Part shown: positions 1-9,412 of the stretch, piece by piece
Layout: each line of letters opens with the position of its first letter
Position numbering within the stretch: the stretch's first letter is position 1
Origin: an uncultured Bacteroidales bacterium
GTDB taxonomy: Bacteria > Bacteroidota > Bacteroidia > Bacteroidales > F082
Assembly: GCA_947304185.1 (NCBI GenBank)
Contig: CAMZAM010000007.1
Span: 1 to 64,000 of the forward strand
Reading direction: 5' to 3'
DNA: 64,000 nt
Made by a program: the position numbers and the translations under genes
The notes under the pieces: generated by a model
Database searches by the model: none
What the model was told of the DNA's origin: nothing
The model's input: the letters and a program-made list of their open reading frames with translations, nothing else

Positions 1-2509
1 CTCCGGCTTCGTACTGGTCGCTATATGGATATTTAATCTTGATGTTACGTCCCTCGGCTATCTTTTTGAATGAGCCCGACGCCACGGTCGACACGCACGA
101 CTTGCCTTCTTCGCAGTCGACGACAGCCACTGCATTGATCTCAGTAGTGGCCTTGATGACAAACGGTCCCTCGTATTTCGAGGCGCTGCGGATGGTGCCT
201 GTCGTCGGGTCGGTGATGTCGAGAGCGTAGTAGACGACGGCGCTGGCGTCAGGATGAGTGATGCTCACCACGAGACTGTCGTAGAACACGTATTTGTCGA
301 CGTTGATGATAGGTGCTGGCACTATGGCATCAGCGGTGATACGCATCACCGGACAGTTGTCTTCAGCGGTAGCCCAAGCGGTGTTACGGTCGCTGGTCAT
401 GGTAAACTCGAGCTTGCCGCCCTTGAGCACCTCGTCGCAGTATAGGTAGCTGCGTTTCAACGATCTGCCATTCAGCTTAGCTGAAGCGATATATTTGTTT
501 TCATGTGAGAGATTCTTAGCTCTGATGGTGAATTTCTTGCCGTTTTCGAAGTTCAGCGTCATCTCCTCGAAATGAGGCACTCCGATGATAAACATTCCGC
601 TGGCCGGCGTCACCGGGTAGAAACCCATGGCGCTCATCACATACCATGCCGACATCTGTCCGCAGTCTTCGTTGCCACAGAGGCCGTCAGGCTGGTCGGT
701 ATATAGCTCGTTCATAATCTGGTTGACGATTTTCTGGGTGCGGACAGGCTTTCCGACGAAGTTGAACAGATATGCCATATGATGCGAAGGCTCGTTGCCA
801 TGGGCATATTGGCCGATGAGACCTGTGATGTCGACCTGTTCGCGTCCGGTAAGGCTCGATGTGTTGGTAAACAGCTGTCCGAGCATGTTTTCATATTCCT
901 CCTTGCCGCCCATCATCTCGATATGAGTATTCACATCCTGCGGAACGAAGAAGTTATACTGCCATGTGTTGGCTTCAGTGAGCATGAAGTTGACCTGACG
1001 AGGGTCGAATGGCGACACGAAACCTCCGTTTTTACGGCCACGGAAGAACTTCGTCTCAGGATCGTAGAGGTTCTTATAATACTGAGCGCGGGTGTAGAAC
1101 TCGTCGGCGATGTCCTGTTTACCCATTTTCTCGGCCATACGTGCTATGCACCAGTCGTCGTAGGCATATTCGAGTGTCGTCGACACCGACTCTCCGGCCA
1201 TGTCGGCTGGAATGTAACCATATTTTTTGTAAAACTCGAGTCCCCACATGTCTTCGTTAGCTCTCGCCACCATGGCTGCCAACGCCTTCTCTGCGTCGAA
1301 GCCCTTGACGCCGTTGATGTAAGCGTCGGCGATGACCGGGATGGAGTGATAGCCTATCATGCAGTGAGTCTCGTTAGCTGCGAGCTCCCAGGTAGGAAGC
1401 AGTCCGCCAGTCTCATAGTTGTCGATGAAGGTGTTGATGATATCGACTGCGCGTTCGGTCTGAATCATGTCGAGCAGCGGGTTCTCGGTGCGGAAGGTGT
1501 CCCACTGTGAGAACACGGTGTAACGAGGACGGTCCGACTGATGTATCTGCAGGTCGTGGGCGCGGTAACGTCCGTCGACGTCGGAATAGAGATTCGGCAC
1601 TATGAACGAGTGATACAGAGCGGTGTAGAATATCTTTTTATCCTTCTCGTTGTCGCTTTTCACTATGATGCGGCTCAGCTCTTTGTTCCATGTGTCGTAT
1701 GTCTTCTGTGCCAAGGCGTCGAGGTCGAAGTCTGTGATCTCGGCTTCAAGGTTCTTCTTTGCGCCTTCCACGTCGACAGCCGAGATACCGATGCGCATCA
1801 CGAGAGGTGTGCCGTCGTTGCCGAAGTCGTAGGCATAGACGAGACCATTGCCGTCTTGTTCAGTATTTATTATTGGTTTAGAAAACTCAGCGTAGAAATA
1901 GATGTATTGGTCGCGCGCCCAGTAGCCCGAGCGGCGGAATCCGCTGATGGCGTTGTCGCCTTCGACTTTCGCCCAGGCCTCGTATATCTTCTCATCCGAC
2001 AATGTTGACTCTTTGAGGTCGAGTATCAACGTGGCGTTGCTGCCTTCCGGGAAGATGTAACGGTGCATCGCGGCACGTTCGCCAGCAGCTAGCTCCACCT
2101 TTATATTATAGTCGTCGAGCACCACGCTGTAATAGCCTGGGCGCGCGACCTCGGTCTCATGACGGAAGGCCGAACGGTATTCGTCGGATTTATAATGTTT
2201 CTCACCTGTTATCGGCATGAAACGGAAGTCACCGTAATCGTTACAGCCCGTACCGCTGAGGTGTGTGTGGCTGAAGCCGAGGATATGGTTGTCGGAGATG
2301 TGATAGCCCGAGCAGCCGTCCCAGTCGTCCATCCTGGTGTCAGGACTAAGCTGTACCATTCCGAAAGGAGCGGTGGCGCCTGGATAAGTGTGGCCGTGAC
2401 CGCCAGTCCCGATGAATGTATCGACATAAGTAACAACGTTTTGTGGCTCATCTTTTGTGCAAGATGCCAACATCAATGCAATTGCAAGTAATAGAGTTAT
2501 TCTTTTCAT
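1..2509 (-). CDS. GH92 alpha-mannosidase lipoprotein (3' end outside window)
   Basis: Exo-acting, calcium-dependent alpha-mannosidase of glycoside hydrolase family 92, expected at the cell envelope and acting on mannose-containing glycans. Seen: an ATG at 2509 opens a signal peptide ending in the lipobox LASC. The GH92 N-terminal block follows (YVDTFIGTGGHGHTYPGATA, then HILGFSHTHLSGTG). The family's NEDCGQMSAWY motif, which carries catalytic acidic residues, lies near 640-690. Positions 1-300 encode a further module (FYDSLVVSITHPD, VVYYALD) resembling the chitobiase/beta-hexosaminidase C-terminal domain. The frame is open to base 1, so at least 836 residues are present, longer than a bare GH92 domain (about 750). 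A TATTTTTG -7 box lies at 2567-2560. The gene is divergent from the T9SS cargo gene, and no SusC/SusD pair lies beside it in this window. The family call is secure; the exact linkage is not predictable. Confidence 0.93.
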   Translation of the reverse strand, partial: MKRITLLLAIALMLASCTKDEPQNVVTYVDTFIGTGGHGHTYPGATAPFGMVQLSPDTRMDDWDGCSGYHISDNHILGFSHTHLSGTGCNDYGDFRFMPITGEKHYKSDEYRSAFRHETEVARPGYYSVVLDDYNIKVELAAGERAAMHRYIFPEGSNATLILDLKESTLSDEKIYEAWAKVEGDNAISGFRRSGYWARDQYIYFYAEFSKPIINTEQDGNGLVYAYDFGNDGTPLVMRIGISAVDVEGAKKNLEAEITDFDLDALAQKTYDTWNKELSRIIVKSDNEKDKKIFYTALYHSFIVPNLYSDVDGRYRAHDLQIHQSDRPRYTVFSQWDTFRTENPLLDMIQTERAVDIINTFIDNYETGGLLPTWELAANETHCMIGYHSIPVIADAYINGVKGFDAEKALAAMVARANEDMWGLEFYKKYGYIPADMAGESVSTTLEYAYDDWCIARMAEKMGKQDIADEFYTRAQYYKNLYDPETKFFRGRKNGGFVSPFDPRQVNFMLTEANTWQYNFFVPQDVNTHIEMMGGKEEYENMLGQLFTNTSSLTGREQVDITGLIGQYAHGNEPSHHMAYLFNFVGKPVRTQKIVNQIMNELYTDQPDGLCGNEDCGQMSAWYVMSAMGFYPVTPASGMFIIGVPHFEEMTLNFENGKKFTIRAKNLSHENKYIASAKLNGRSLKRSYLYCDEVLKGGKLEFTMTSDRNTAWATAEDNCPVMRITADAIVPAPIINVDKYVFYDSLVVSITHPDASAVVYYALDITDPTTGTIRSASKYEGPFVIKATTEINAVAVVDCEEGKSCVSTVASGSFKKIAEGRNIKIKYPYSDQYEAG

Positions 2510-2625
2510 TGTACCAGATATTTCAAGGCATAAAATTACATTATTTTTCAATATGATTCCAAAAATAATTTTAAAAAAATTAAACTTTTTTTGACAAAAA
2601 TAGCCGTACCTATTATAAAAATGCA

Positions 2626-2633
2626 TATCTTTG
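2626..2633 (+). promoter_or_regulatory. -7 promoter element for the T9SS cargo gene
   Basis: TATCTTTG matches the Bacteroidetes -7 consensus TAnnTTTG and lies 48 bases before the ATG at 2681. No good -33 TTG is seen at the usual spacing. The gene's strongly biased codon use suggests high expression. Confidence 0.55.
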
Positions 2634-2680
2634 CGTCCAAATTGTTTATTGCAAATTATTAACAACTAAATTTATTAACA

Positions 2681-4714
2681 ATGAAAAAAGTATTTTTACT
2701 TTCTTTAGGCCTTATTTTAGGCTTGAGTGCATTCGCACAAAAAGGTGTCATAAAGAGCAATGACACTAAGCAGAGCGTTGCAAGCAGCAAAATCGTCGCT
2801 GTCGGTAACGAGATGACAACAGAGGCTTCAACTTATGCTCCTCAGGAGGCAAGAAGCGCCGTTGTGAACAGATATGATGACATGGAAGACGGTGAGGCTA
2901 TCTGGACTTACTATGATCTCCAGTCAAACCAGTATGTTGCTAACCGTATGTATCAGTTACCTAACGGTTCAGTGGCTGTTACAGCAACAATGTCACACCA
3001 GAACAACCAGTCAGCTTCAGACCGTGGTACAGGTTACAACTTCTACGATGGTAACGATTGGCAGGATATGCCAGACGCACGCGTTGAGTCTTTCAAGACA
3101 GGTTGGCCTTCAATCGCACAGTATGGTGCAAACGGTGAGATCCTTCTCGCACACGGTGGCGGCAATGGCGTAGCAAGCGGCATGCAGTGCTTCATCAGAG
3201 AGACCGCCGGTGAAGGTGATTGGACACACGTCGGTACACTTCCTCCATATCCAGAAGGATATGCTTACACAACAGAGTATCCTACATGGCCAAGAATCGT
3301 CACATGCGGTGACAACCACGACATCGCTATCGCAGTTGCTGTCCTTCAGCACTCAATCAGTGACGACGAGACAGACCTTCAGACTGTGATGTGGCGTGCA
3401 GAGAACCCTGCCGACATCAACAGCTGGGTTGTTAGCTACGGTCCTCTTCACGAGACAGGTTGGGATCACAACCAGTTCTCAGCTGATGACTACTGCATGG
3501 CAGCAAACGGTCACAAAGTATCTCTCCTCTACTCAGGCTGCTTGACAAACAGCGTTTGGTTGTTCCAGTCAGATGACGACGGTGTTAACTGGACTTCAAG
3601 AAGAGTTTGGGAAAACCCATACGAAGGAAGAGAATTTGACGAAGAACCAGCTTGGGGTATGGACGACACCCTGTTCATGCCTATGAACGGTTCTATCGTT
3701 ATCGACAACAATGGTGTAACACACGTTGCTCTCAACACATTCGAGATGGCACACACCTTGGAGAACGAGCCAGGTTACTATACTTACTGGAATGGTCGTG
3801 CTGTTGACGGTATCCTTTACTGGAACGACACAGAGGAAGGTCCTATCCACGACACAGATCACCCAGAGTATATCGGCACTCAATACGAGGCTCACTTCGC
3901 AACAGCAAATCCTCACCACGCAGCACGTCTCTGGTGGCCAATCGCCGACGAGCCAGGTTACGTCCACATGCTTCCAGACTCAACAAAGTGGATCGGCTAC
4001 ATCCCAATGTACGAAGGCATCAGCTGGGAGAACTCATATTACTACATGTCGGGTTCAGAGTATGTCAGCAAGTTCCATGGCGCATCAGGTCATCCGGCAC
4101 TCTCATGCGATCCTGAAGGCAACCTCGCTTGCGCATTCTCATCACCTTGCACAAACCGTCTCGGTTCAACAATGGGTGGTAAAGCCGACTACTACCTCAG
4201 AAGCATCTATGTAAGCTATCGTAACGCTGCTGACGGTTACTGGCAGCAGGTTGAGGACGACCTCATGGAAGATGTCATGTTGATTTACTCAGAAGGTTTA
4301 TTCACAAGTGCTGTTCAAAACACAGTTAACCCTGACGAATTCTGGTTCTCATACCAGTCAGACGATTACATTGGCTTCTACTGGGGCAGCAATGCAACAC
4401 AGACTTCCGGATCAGAGAACACCATCCACGCTGTTAAGGTCATTAACCGTCTAGGCGTAGAAGAGACAGAGGCTAAGGATGTTGTTTACAACATTTATCC
4501 TAACCCTGCAACCGACTACATCGTTGTCTCATCAGCGATGGATACAGATGCAACTATCACATTCACCAACATCGCCGGTCAGACAGTGAAGAGCTTCAAC
4601 AAGAAACTCACAGCTGGTGATAACAGCATCAACATTGATCTCGAAAGCGGTGCATACTTCTGCACAATCAACGCTAACGGCTTCAACAAGACTGTTAAAG
4701 TCATCGTCAAATAA
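2681..4714 (+). CDS. Secreted T9SS cargo protein with C-terminal sorting domain
   Basis: A 677-residue exported protein of unknown function. Seen: an N-terminal signal peptide of about 20 residues ending in AFAQ; a long central region rich in Trp, Tyr, Asp and Asn; one Asp-box (SDDDGVNW, residues 297-304), the motif of sialidase-like beta-propellers; and from about residue 603 a type A T9SS sorting domain (NIYPNPATDY, ending in TVKVIVK). Family knowledge: such C-terminal domains direct export through the PorV/SprA machinery and attachment to or release from the cell surface. A propeller fold is inferred from a single Asp-box plus composition, so no catalytic function is claimed. Codons are unusually uniform (AAC, TAC, GGT, CGT), as expected for a very highly expressed gene. 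It is monocistronic, with its own -7 box and a strong terminator. Confidence 0.85.
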   Translation: MKKVFLLSLGLILGLSAFAQKGVIKSNDTKQSVASSKIVAVGNEMTTEASTYAPQEARSAVVNRYDDMEDGEAIWTYYDLQSNQYVANRMYQLPNGSVAVTATMSHQNNQSASDRGTGYNFYDGNDWQDMPDARVESFKTGWPSIAQYGANGEILLAHGGGNGVASGMQCFIRETAGEGDWTHVGTLPPYPEGYAYTTEYPTWPRIVTCGDNHDIAIAVAVLQHSISDDETDLQTVMWRAENPADINSWVVSYGPLHETGWDHNQFSADDYCMAANGHKVSLLYSGCLTNSVWLFQSDDDGVNWTSRRVWENPYEGREFDEEPAWGMDDTLFMPMNGSIVIDNNGVTHVALNTFEMAHTLENEPGYYTYWNGRAVDGILYWNDTEEGPIHDTDHPEYIGTQYEAHFATANPHHAARLWWPIADEPGYVHMLPDSTKWIGYIPMYEGISWENSYYYMSGSEYVSKFHGASGHPALSCDPEGNLACAFSSPCTNRLGSTMGGKADYYLRSIYVSYRNAADGYWQQVEDDLMEDVMLIYSEGLFTSAVQNTVNPDEFWFSYQSDDYIGFYWGSNATQTSGSENTIHAVKVINRLGVEETEAKDVVYNIYPNPATDYIVVSSAMDTDATITFTNIAGQTVKSFNKKLTAGDNSINIDLESGAYFCTINANGFNKTVKVIVK

Positions 4715-4737
4715 TCCCGTTAAAAGATTATAATTAA

Positions 4738-4790
4738 AAGAGCGCGATGCGGATTATAATTCCATCGCGCTCTTCTTTTATCTTTTATCT
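4738..4790. terminator. Bidirectional hairpin terminator between T9SS cargo gene and corA
   Basis: A perfect 12-bp stem, AAGAGCGCGATG (4738-4749) with CATCGCGCTCTT (4763-4774), is followed by a T-rich tail on the plus strand and by TTTTAATT on the minus strand. It sits between convergent genes and can serve both. Confidence 0.88.
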
Positions 4791-4806
4791 TTACTCTTTT
4801 AACTGA

Positions 4807-5730
4807 TTAAAACCACCATTTACGATGTCGGAATAAGAGAGTTAACCCTACTCCCATCACTGTCATCACTCCGACAATAATCCATATTGCACTGGTGGAG
4901 CCTTCAGGGATAAATGGAAACACCACATTCATGCCGAAGATACCGGTGATAAACGTCAAAGGAAGTATTATCGACGAAATCAGGGTGAGAATCTTCATGA
5001 TTTCGTTGGTCTTGTTGGTCTGCATCGAGTCGAACGTCTTCGAGAGACCCTCAATCAAGTCTTCATAGTCCTCGGTCATATCCCATACCTTCTGGTAGTA
5101 GTCGAGGATGTTGCCCCAGTAGTCTTCCATATACTCCAAATCACCGAAACCTCGGATCTGACCTGTTTCGAAGGAATGGAACACCCTCAGCTGAGGCTTG
5201 AACAAAGTGTTTATCGTGATGATATTCTTTCGCGTCACGCTGATTCTTTCAATAATCTTAACTTGTTTGGTACCGAAAAGCTCGCGGTTTATCAACTCGA
5301 GATCCAATCCCACCTTTTTTAATAAATAAAGTGACTCCATCATCAGCTTTTCAAAGATGCGATACAGCAAGATATCGGAAGTCTTGAGGTTTTGCTCGAG
5401 TTCCTCCATGTCGCGCTCCTGATATTCGTTGAAGAGCTGGCTCACATACCATGGCGATTTCTCAATGGTGATGATATAGTCCTTCCCCCAGAAAAATTTC
5501 ACCTCTTTAGTCTTGATGAACTTATTCTGACGGTCGAAGTTAGGGTACTGAAGAATCAGGAAGTAATAGTCGTCGTAGATATCTATTTTCGGGCGTTGGT
5601 TGACTGACTTACAGTCTTCAATGTCCAAGGGGTGGAAATGGAATTTCTCCTTTAAAAATTTGAAGTCTTCATCCGCCGGATTCGTCACATGACGCCATTT
5701 CAGCGAGCCGATTGTTAAGGTCTCAATCAT
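4807..5730 (-). CDS. corA: CorA family divalent cation transporter
   Basis: Pentameric inner-membrane channel for Mg2+ (possibly Co2+ or Ni2+). Seen: 307 residues, a long soluble alpha/beta plus helical N-terminal domain, two C-terminal membrane segments (around 246-268 and 278-298), and the diagnostic GMN signature (GIFGMNVVFPF) at the end of the first. The family size is about 300-370 residues, so it is full length. The start is supported by an unusually strong Shine-Dalgarno sequence (GGGGGA) just upstream, rare among the genes here, and by a well-formed promoter at 5794-5824. Transcribed alone. Confidence 0.94.
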   Translation of the reverse strand: MIETLTIGSLKWRHVTNPADEDFKFLKEKFHFHPLDIEDCKSVNQRPKIDIYDDYYFLILQYPNFDRQNKFIKTKEVKFFWGKDYIITIEKSPWYVSQLFNEYQERDMEELEQNLKTSDILLYRIFEKLMMESLYLLKKVGLDLELINRELFGTKQVKIIERISVTRKNIITINTLFKPQLRVFHSFETGQIRGFGDLEYMEDYWGNILDYYQKVWDMTEDYEDLIEGLSKTFDSMQTNKTNEIMKILTLISSIILPLTFITGIFGMNVVFPFIPEGSTSAIWIIVGVMTVMGVGLTLLFRHRKWWF

Positions 5731-5793
5731 GCTTGTCCCCCTTTCTTTATTTAAATAAGATTCTACATTCGATTACGATTTCTATTAAAAGTG

Positions 5794-5825
5794 CAAAAAT
5801 ATGGTATTTTTTTGAAACGGACAAC
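5794..5825 (-). promoter_or_regulatory. corA promoter
   Basis: On the minus strand, GTTG (5825-5822) is followed after exactly 20 bases by TATTTTTG (5801-5794), matching the Bacteroidetes TTG-N20-TAnnTTTG arrangement. It lies about 65 bases upstream of the corA ATG. Confidence 0.7.
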
Positions 5826-5843
5826 TTTTTTTTGAAAAAAACG

Positions 5844-7505
5844 TCATCGTGCCTTGCGCAGAAACATTCCTGGTTGCACTTTGCAGCTGCCAGTGAAGAC
5901 GGTCTCGGTGGTGCGTAACCCGTCTTTATCGCGTCTTTTCAAGGTGTTTTCATCCGCTTCATACGATTCTTTTAGGTTGTTGTAATACATGTTGTCCCAA
6001 ACATGGTCTTTCGACACCTTCACCACTCCTCTCTTTATGAGTTTATCCAACACGACGTCATATTGATACACCGCATAGCTATCGCCGGCCTCCAGACCTT
6101 CCTTGGTACCGATACGCGCAGCAATTCTTAGCTTTTCGGGCGGCATAGGATTTGTGATATACAATCCGGTATAAACGTTTTGTAGTCCTTTGCCCTTGAA
6201 CGTGGTGCATGTCACGAGATTGCCTTTGCTATCGACCTGAGGCTCATAATATTGCTGTGCATCGGCGCCTTCATCATCGTCGTCGTTGTCCCAAACCATA
6301 CCTTTCTGAGCCACCACATAGCCGAAGAAGTTGCCTTCATCGTCGACGACGGCAAACTGCTCACCTCCACGAAGACCTTCTTTTGTGCCTATCTTTGCGG
6401 TGATGGTCTTCCCGTCGACAGTGATCGGCGCCGTCAAGTTCGGACTTACAAGGCTATAGAAATCGAGAAGTGGAGTCCACACCTTAAACACGTCGTTACG
6501 ATGTTGAAGATCCCTGAACACCTTGTTGAGGTTTCGCACCATGGTGAGGTTTATTATTTCTTCAAAACTCCTTGTGAGTGAGAAAACTACGGTACTTTTG
6601 TTATCCTGGCAGTCGATATATTCCATACGGAATCTATCGCTAAACTCAAGCAGCGTTGGGTCTTGCAGTACCTGAGTATTGAAATACTCCTCGGTCTCCT
6701 CGTCCCATACGAGCTTATAAAGCCAGGTGTTCGACTTCAACGTGTATCCGTCTTTTGTGGAGGCATAAACCGCATCGGCGGCACCTACAAGCAGCTCATA
6801 TTTTAGTTTGGCGATATTTTGATCGGCACCAGCCTTGATATTCTGTTCATACGATGCAGCAGCAACAGCAACGGCTCCGTCTCTGATTGCCCTTGCCACC
6901 GGCTCGTTTTCGTAGAAATCGAACTTCGTCAAGGTCATGAAGGTAAAAGGTATCAGCTTCATCGAAAGGTCTTTGATCTGCGTCTCGCGGTCGCGTATCA
7001 ATGTCGACAATGCTACGTTCTCTTTACCGGCATTCACAGCATAGAAGCCTCTTTCGAAGATGGTCCCCATGCTTATCATAGCATCAGGATTTTCAGGGTT
7101 TTCCACATCGAAAGCAATACTGCCGTTTGGGTTATAATCGAACCAACGCATCACCAGCCGGTTACCCATATGGTTACGGTTTAGAAACTGCAGTATCGCC
7201 TGTGCCATCTCCTCGTCCGACATCTCCGCGTTACCTCCCAGCGGCACAGTTCCGATGCCGGCACCATGCTTGTTATATTGATTAGGAAAGTTCTTTTCGG
7301 GATCCATGTAGTCGTTCCACGCGGCATCGACGAGATCTTTATTCGGGAAGTTTTCAGTATCGATATACACCATCTCGAGCGAGCTACGCATATAGAAATA
7401 CTCTCCGTTGTCGCCCTGCGAGATCATACCGGCATAGTTCTGTTGCTGCGCCAATACATTGACTGTCGATAATATTGCTATTATTATGGTATATATCTTC
7501 TTCAT
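5844..7505 (-). CDS. Exported protein with two IGTKEGL repeats, gldD-linked
   Basis: Function unknown. The 553-residue protein starts with a signal peptide (about 20 residues, ending VLAQ), so it is exported to the periplasm or outer membrane. Seen: an alpha/beta-looking N-terminal part (around 20-360) and two C-terminal repeats starting near residues 369 and 462. Each carries IGTKEGL, then G-x-x-x-AV and later VWDN; the first is followed by an acidic DNDDDDEG stretch. The stop is close to the window's corA promoter. It begins one base after the gldD stop codon on the minus strand, as last gene of ssb-gldE-gldD. This suggests, but does not prove, a role linked to the envelope, gliding or T9SS machinery. 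I do not recognise the family. Confidence 0.8.
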   Translation of the reverse strand: MKKIYTIIIAILSTVNVLAQQQNYAGMISQGDNGEYFYMRSSLEMVYIDTENFPNKDLVDAAWNDYMDPEKNFPNQYNKHGAGIGTVPLGGNAEMSDEEMAQAILQFLNRNHMGNRLVMRWFDYNPNGSIAFDVENPENPDAMISMGTIFERGFYAVNAGKENVALSTLIRDRETQIKDLSMKLIPFTFMTLTKFDFYENEPVARAIRDGAVAVAAASYEQNIKAGADQNIAKLKYELLVGAADAVYASTKDGYTLKSNTWLYKLVWDEETEEYFNTQVLQDPTLLEFSDRFRMEYIDCQDNKSTVVFSLTRSFEEIINLTMVRNLNKVFRDLQHRNDVFKVWTPLLDFYSLVSPNLTAPITVDGKTITAKIGTKEGLRGGEQFAVVDDEGNFFGYVVAQKGMVWDNDDDDEGADAQQYYEPQVDSKGNLVTCTTFKGKGLQNVYTGLYITNPMPPEKLRIAARIGTKEGLEAGDSYAVYQYDVVLDKLIKRGVVKVSKDHVWDNMYYNNLKESYEADENTLKRRDKDGLRTTETVFTGSCKVQPGMFLRKAR

Positions 7506-7506
7506 A

Positions 7507-8088
7507 TTATTTCCATTCCAAAGTATTGATAAGATGTCTTACATCTTCAGTTATGAAATCAATAACAGGCTGCAACGAGTCGTTGTTAGGATATGTGCTG
7601 AAATACAGTGATCCGCGCATGAAATGCCGTGTGCTGTCGGTGACGTAGAACTGCAGTGGCGACGCAACTCCTTCACCATCAAGGAAGTACATCAATCCGT
7701 AGACATCACGTTCCTTATCGATGATGAGACTGTCGTGGATGCCTGAAGCCTTCTCAATATGCTTGACAATCATCTTATGGGCGTCTTCGACATATCTCGA
7801 GAGGTTGCCGTCGACGTGTTTATAAGAAAGATGTATGGTGCCTTTAAAGACCGGAAACACCACGTTGACCCAGTCATTTTCGTCGGGAGAGTAGTAGTCG
7901 GGAGTAATGGTGGCGTAGACGGGATATTCGAAGCTGTAACGCGTCATTGTATCGAGCGTAACATATTGTTTTTCAGGCAGATCGATACGAAAATAGCCAC
8001 GAGGCTTAGGTTGCGGGTTGTCGTCACCGCATGCCGTCACCATCATCAGGAGCAGCAATGCCACCAGGCTATTCGTCGTCTTTCTCAT
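7507..8088 (-). CDS. gldD: Gliding motility lipoprotein GldD
   Basis: GldD is a lipoprotein required for gliding and for type IX secretion function in flavobacteria; its biochemical role is not settled. Seen: a 193-residue protein with a signal peptide and lipobox ending MVTAC, followed by the GldD hallmark PKPRGYFRIDLPEK and the downstream YSFEYPVYATITPD region. Length fits the family (about 180-200). Its start overlaps the end of gldE by 20 bases, so translation is probably coupled. The gldE-gldD order is conserved in Bacteroidetes, which supports the call. In a non-gliding gut-type Bacteroidales it would most likely serve T9SS. Confidence 0.92.
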   Translation of the reverse strand: MRKTTNSLVALLLLMMVTACGDDNPQPKPRGYFRIDLPEKQYVTLDTMTRYSFEYPVYATITPDYYSPDENDWVNVVFPVFKGTIHLSYKHVDGNLSRYVEDAHKMIVKHIEKASGIHDSLIIDKERDVYGLMYFLDGEGVASPLQFYVTDSTRHFMRGSLYFSTYPNNDSLQPVIDFITEDVRHLINTLEWK

Positions 8089-9379
8089 TATAGATAACCT
8101 TTATTTCAATAATTCTGCGCTTGTCGGCTTTCTCAATCTTAAAGACAAATTCCTTATACGATGTGGAGAATCCTGCGTGCGGGATGCGGCCTTCCATCTC
8201 GAGGATGAGACCTGCCAGCGTATCGGATTCGCCTTTTATGTCTTCAAAATATAACTCATTGATGTCAAACACCTTACAGAAGTCAACCAAACTCGTTTGG
8301 GCTTGGAAGATATAGGTACGATCGTTGAGTTTCTTATAGTATTTGCTTTCTTCCACGGCGTCGAACTCATCGCTGATGTCGCCCACTATCTCTTCGAGTA
8401 TGTCTTCCATGGTAACGAGTCCCGAGGTGCCGCCGTATTCATCGACGACGATGGCGATGTGAATCTTCTTGGCACGAAAATCCTGAAACAGGTCGTTGAT
8501 TTTCTTGTTTTCAGGCACGAAGAACGCTGGTCTGAGCAGGCTCTGCCATTGGAAGTTGTGGTCTTCAAGATGCGGCAGAAGGTCTTTGACGTAAAGGATG
8601 CCTTTTATCTCATCGAGAGTGTCTTCATATACTGGTATTCGCGAAAATCCATTTTCGATGATGAGCTCAATCAGATGGCTGAACTTAGTGGTGTTTTTTA
8701 TTGCGAAGAGCTGCACGCGCGGCTGCATGATGTCACTCACCTCTTTCTCGCCGAAAGTGGCAATGCCTTGAAGCATGGAACGTTCCTCACTCGGTGTCTC
8801 TTCAGCCGTAGTGATGTCGACCGCTGTGGTCAGGTCGCTGATTGACAGTGGGTTAACATTCTTTTTTGCCAACTTTTTATCGATTATGGCTGTCGACCTC
8901 ACCAGCAGATTGCTGAGAGGTTTGAATATCATCACCAGCACGCGTATCGACGGTGCCAGGAATGTGGCGAGGCTGCGGGCTTTCTTAGCTGCCGTGATTT
9001 TGGGTATCATCTCGCCGAAGATAAGGAGCAGCGATGTCACCGCCACCACATTAATGATGAATGCCCACACAGGATTTGCTTCAAAATTGAACATCCTGTT
9101 CATGATATAAACGGAGAAAATAGTGATGGTAACGTTTACCAAGTTATTGGTTATCAATATGGTAGCCAAAAACGTCTTTGGTTTGTTACGTAGTTCGAGC
9201 ACCAGTTTGTCGGACCGGCGGTCGGAGTTCTCCATCTCGTTGATATCGTTTGGCAGGAGCGAAAAGAAGGCTGTCTCGCTTGCCGAGGCGAGAGCTGAAA
9301 AGAGAAGCAGCACACACTGGATGACGAGACAAATTATCGTCACCGTGTCGATGCCGAGAAAAAACGGAACGTCAGTCAT
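8069..9379 (-). CDS. gldE: Gliding motility-associated protein GldE (CNNM/CorC-like)
   Basis: Membrane protein of the DUF21-CBS-CorC/HlyC architecture; in flavobacteria GldE can substitute in part for GldD defects. Seen in 436 residues: an N-terminal DUF21 membrane domain with several hydrophobic segments (about 10-190), tandem CBS domains (about 205-330; IMQPRVQLFAI, GFSRIPVYEDTLDEIKGILY, VVDEYGGTSGLVTMEDILEEIVG) and a C-terminal CorC_HlyC transporter-associated domain (about 350-430). Without context it could be called a generic magnesium/cobalt efflux-type protein, but its position between ssb and gldD identifies it as GldE. It starts three bases after the TAA that would end a full-length ssb (9383-9385). 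Confidence 0.92.
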   Translation of the reverse strand: MTDVPFFLGIDTVTIICLVIQCVLLLFSALASASETAFFSLLPNDINEMENSDRRSDKLVLELRNKPKTFLATILITNNLVNVTITIFSVYIMNRMFNFEANPVWAFIINVVAVTSLLLIFGEMIPKITAAKKARSLATFLAPSIRVLVMIFKPLSNLLVRSTAIIDKKLAKKNVNPLSISDLTTAVDITTAEETPSEERSMLQGIATFGEKEVSDIMQPRVQLFAIKNTTKFSHLIELIIENGFSRIPVYEDTLDEIKGILYVKDLLPHLEDHNFQWQSLLRPAFFVPENKKINDLFQDFRAKKIHIAIVVDEYGGTSGLVTMEDILEEIVGDISDEFDAVEESKYYKKLNDRTYIFQAQTSLVDFCKVFDINELYFEDIKGESDTLAGLILEMEGRIPHAGFSTSYKEFVFKIEKADKRRIIEIKVIYNEKDDE

Positions 9380-9412
9380 GGTTTAGAATGGAAGGTCGTC
9401 GCCGTTGTAGTC

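Noticed and set aside
779-1510. A 243-codon plus-strand frame opposite the GH92 gene
   Set aside because: It lies entirely antisense to a clear GH92 coding sequence and its product has no signal, domain or sensible composition. GC-rich codon positions leave few stops on the opposite strand.
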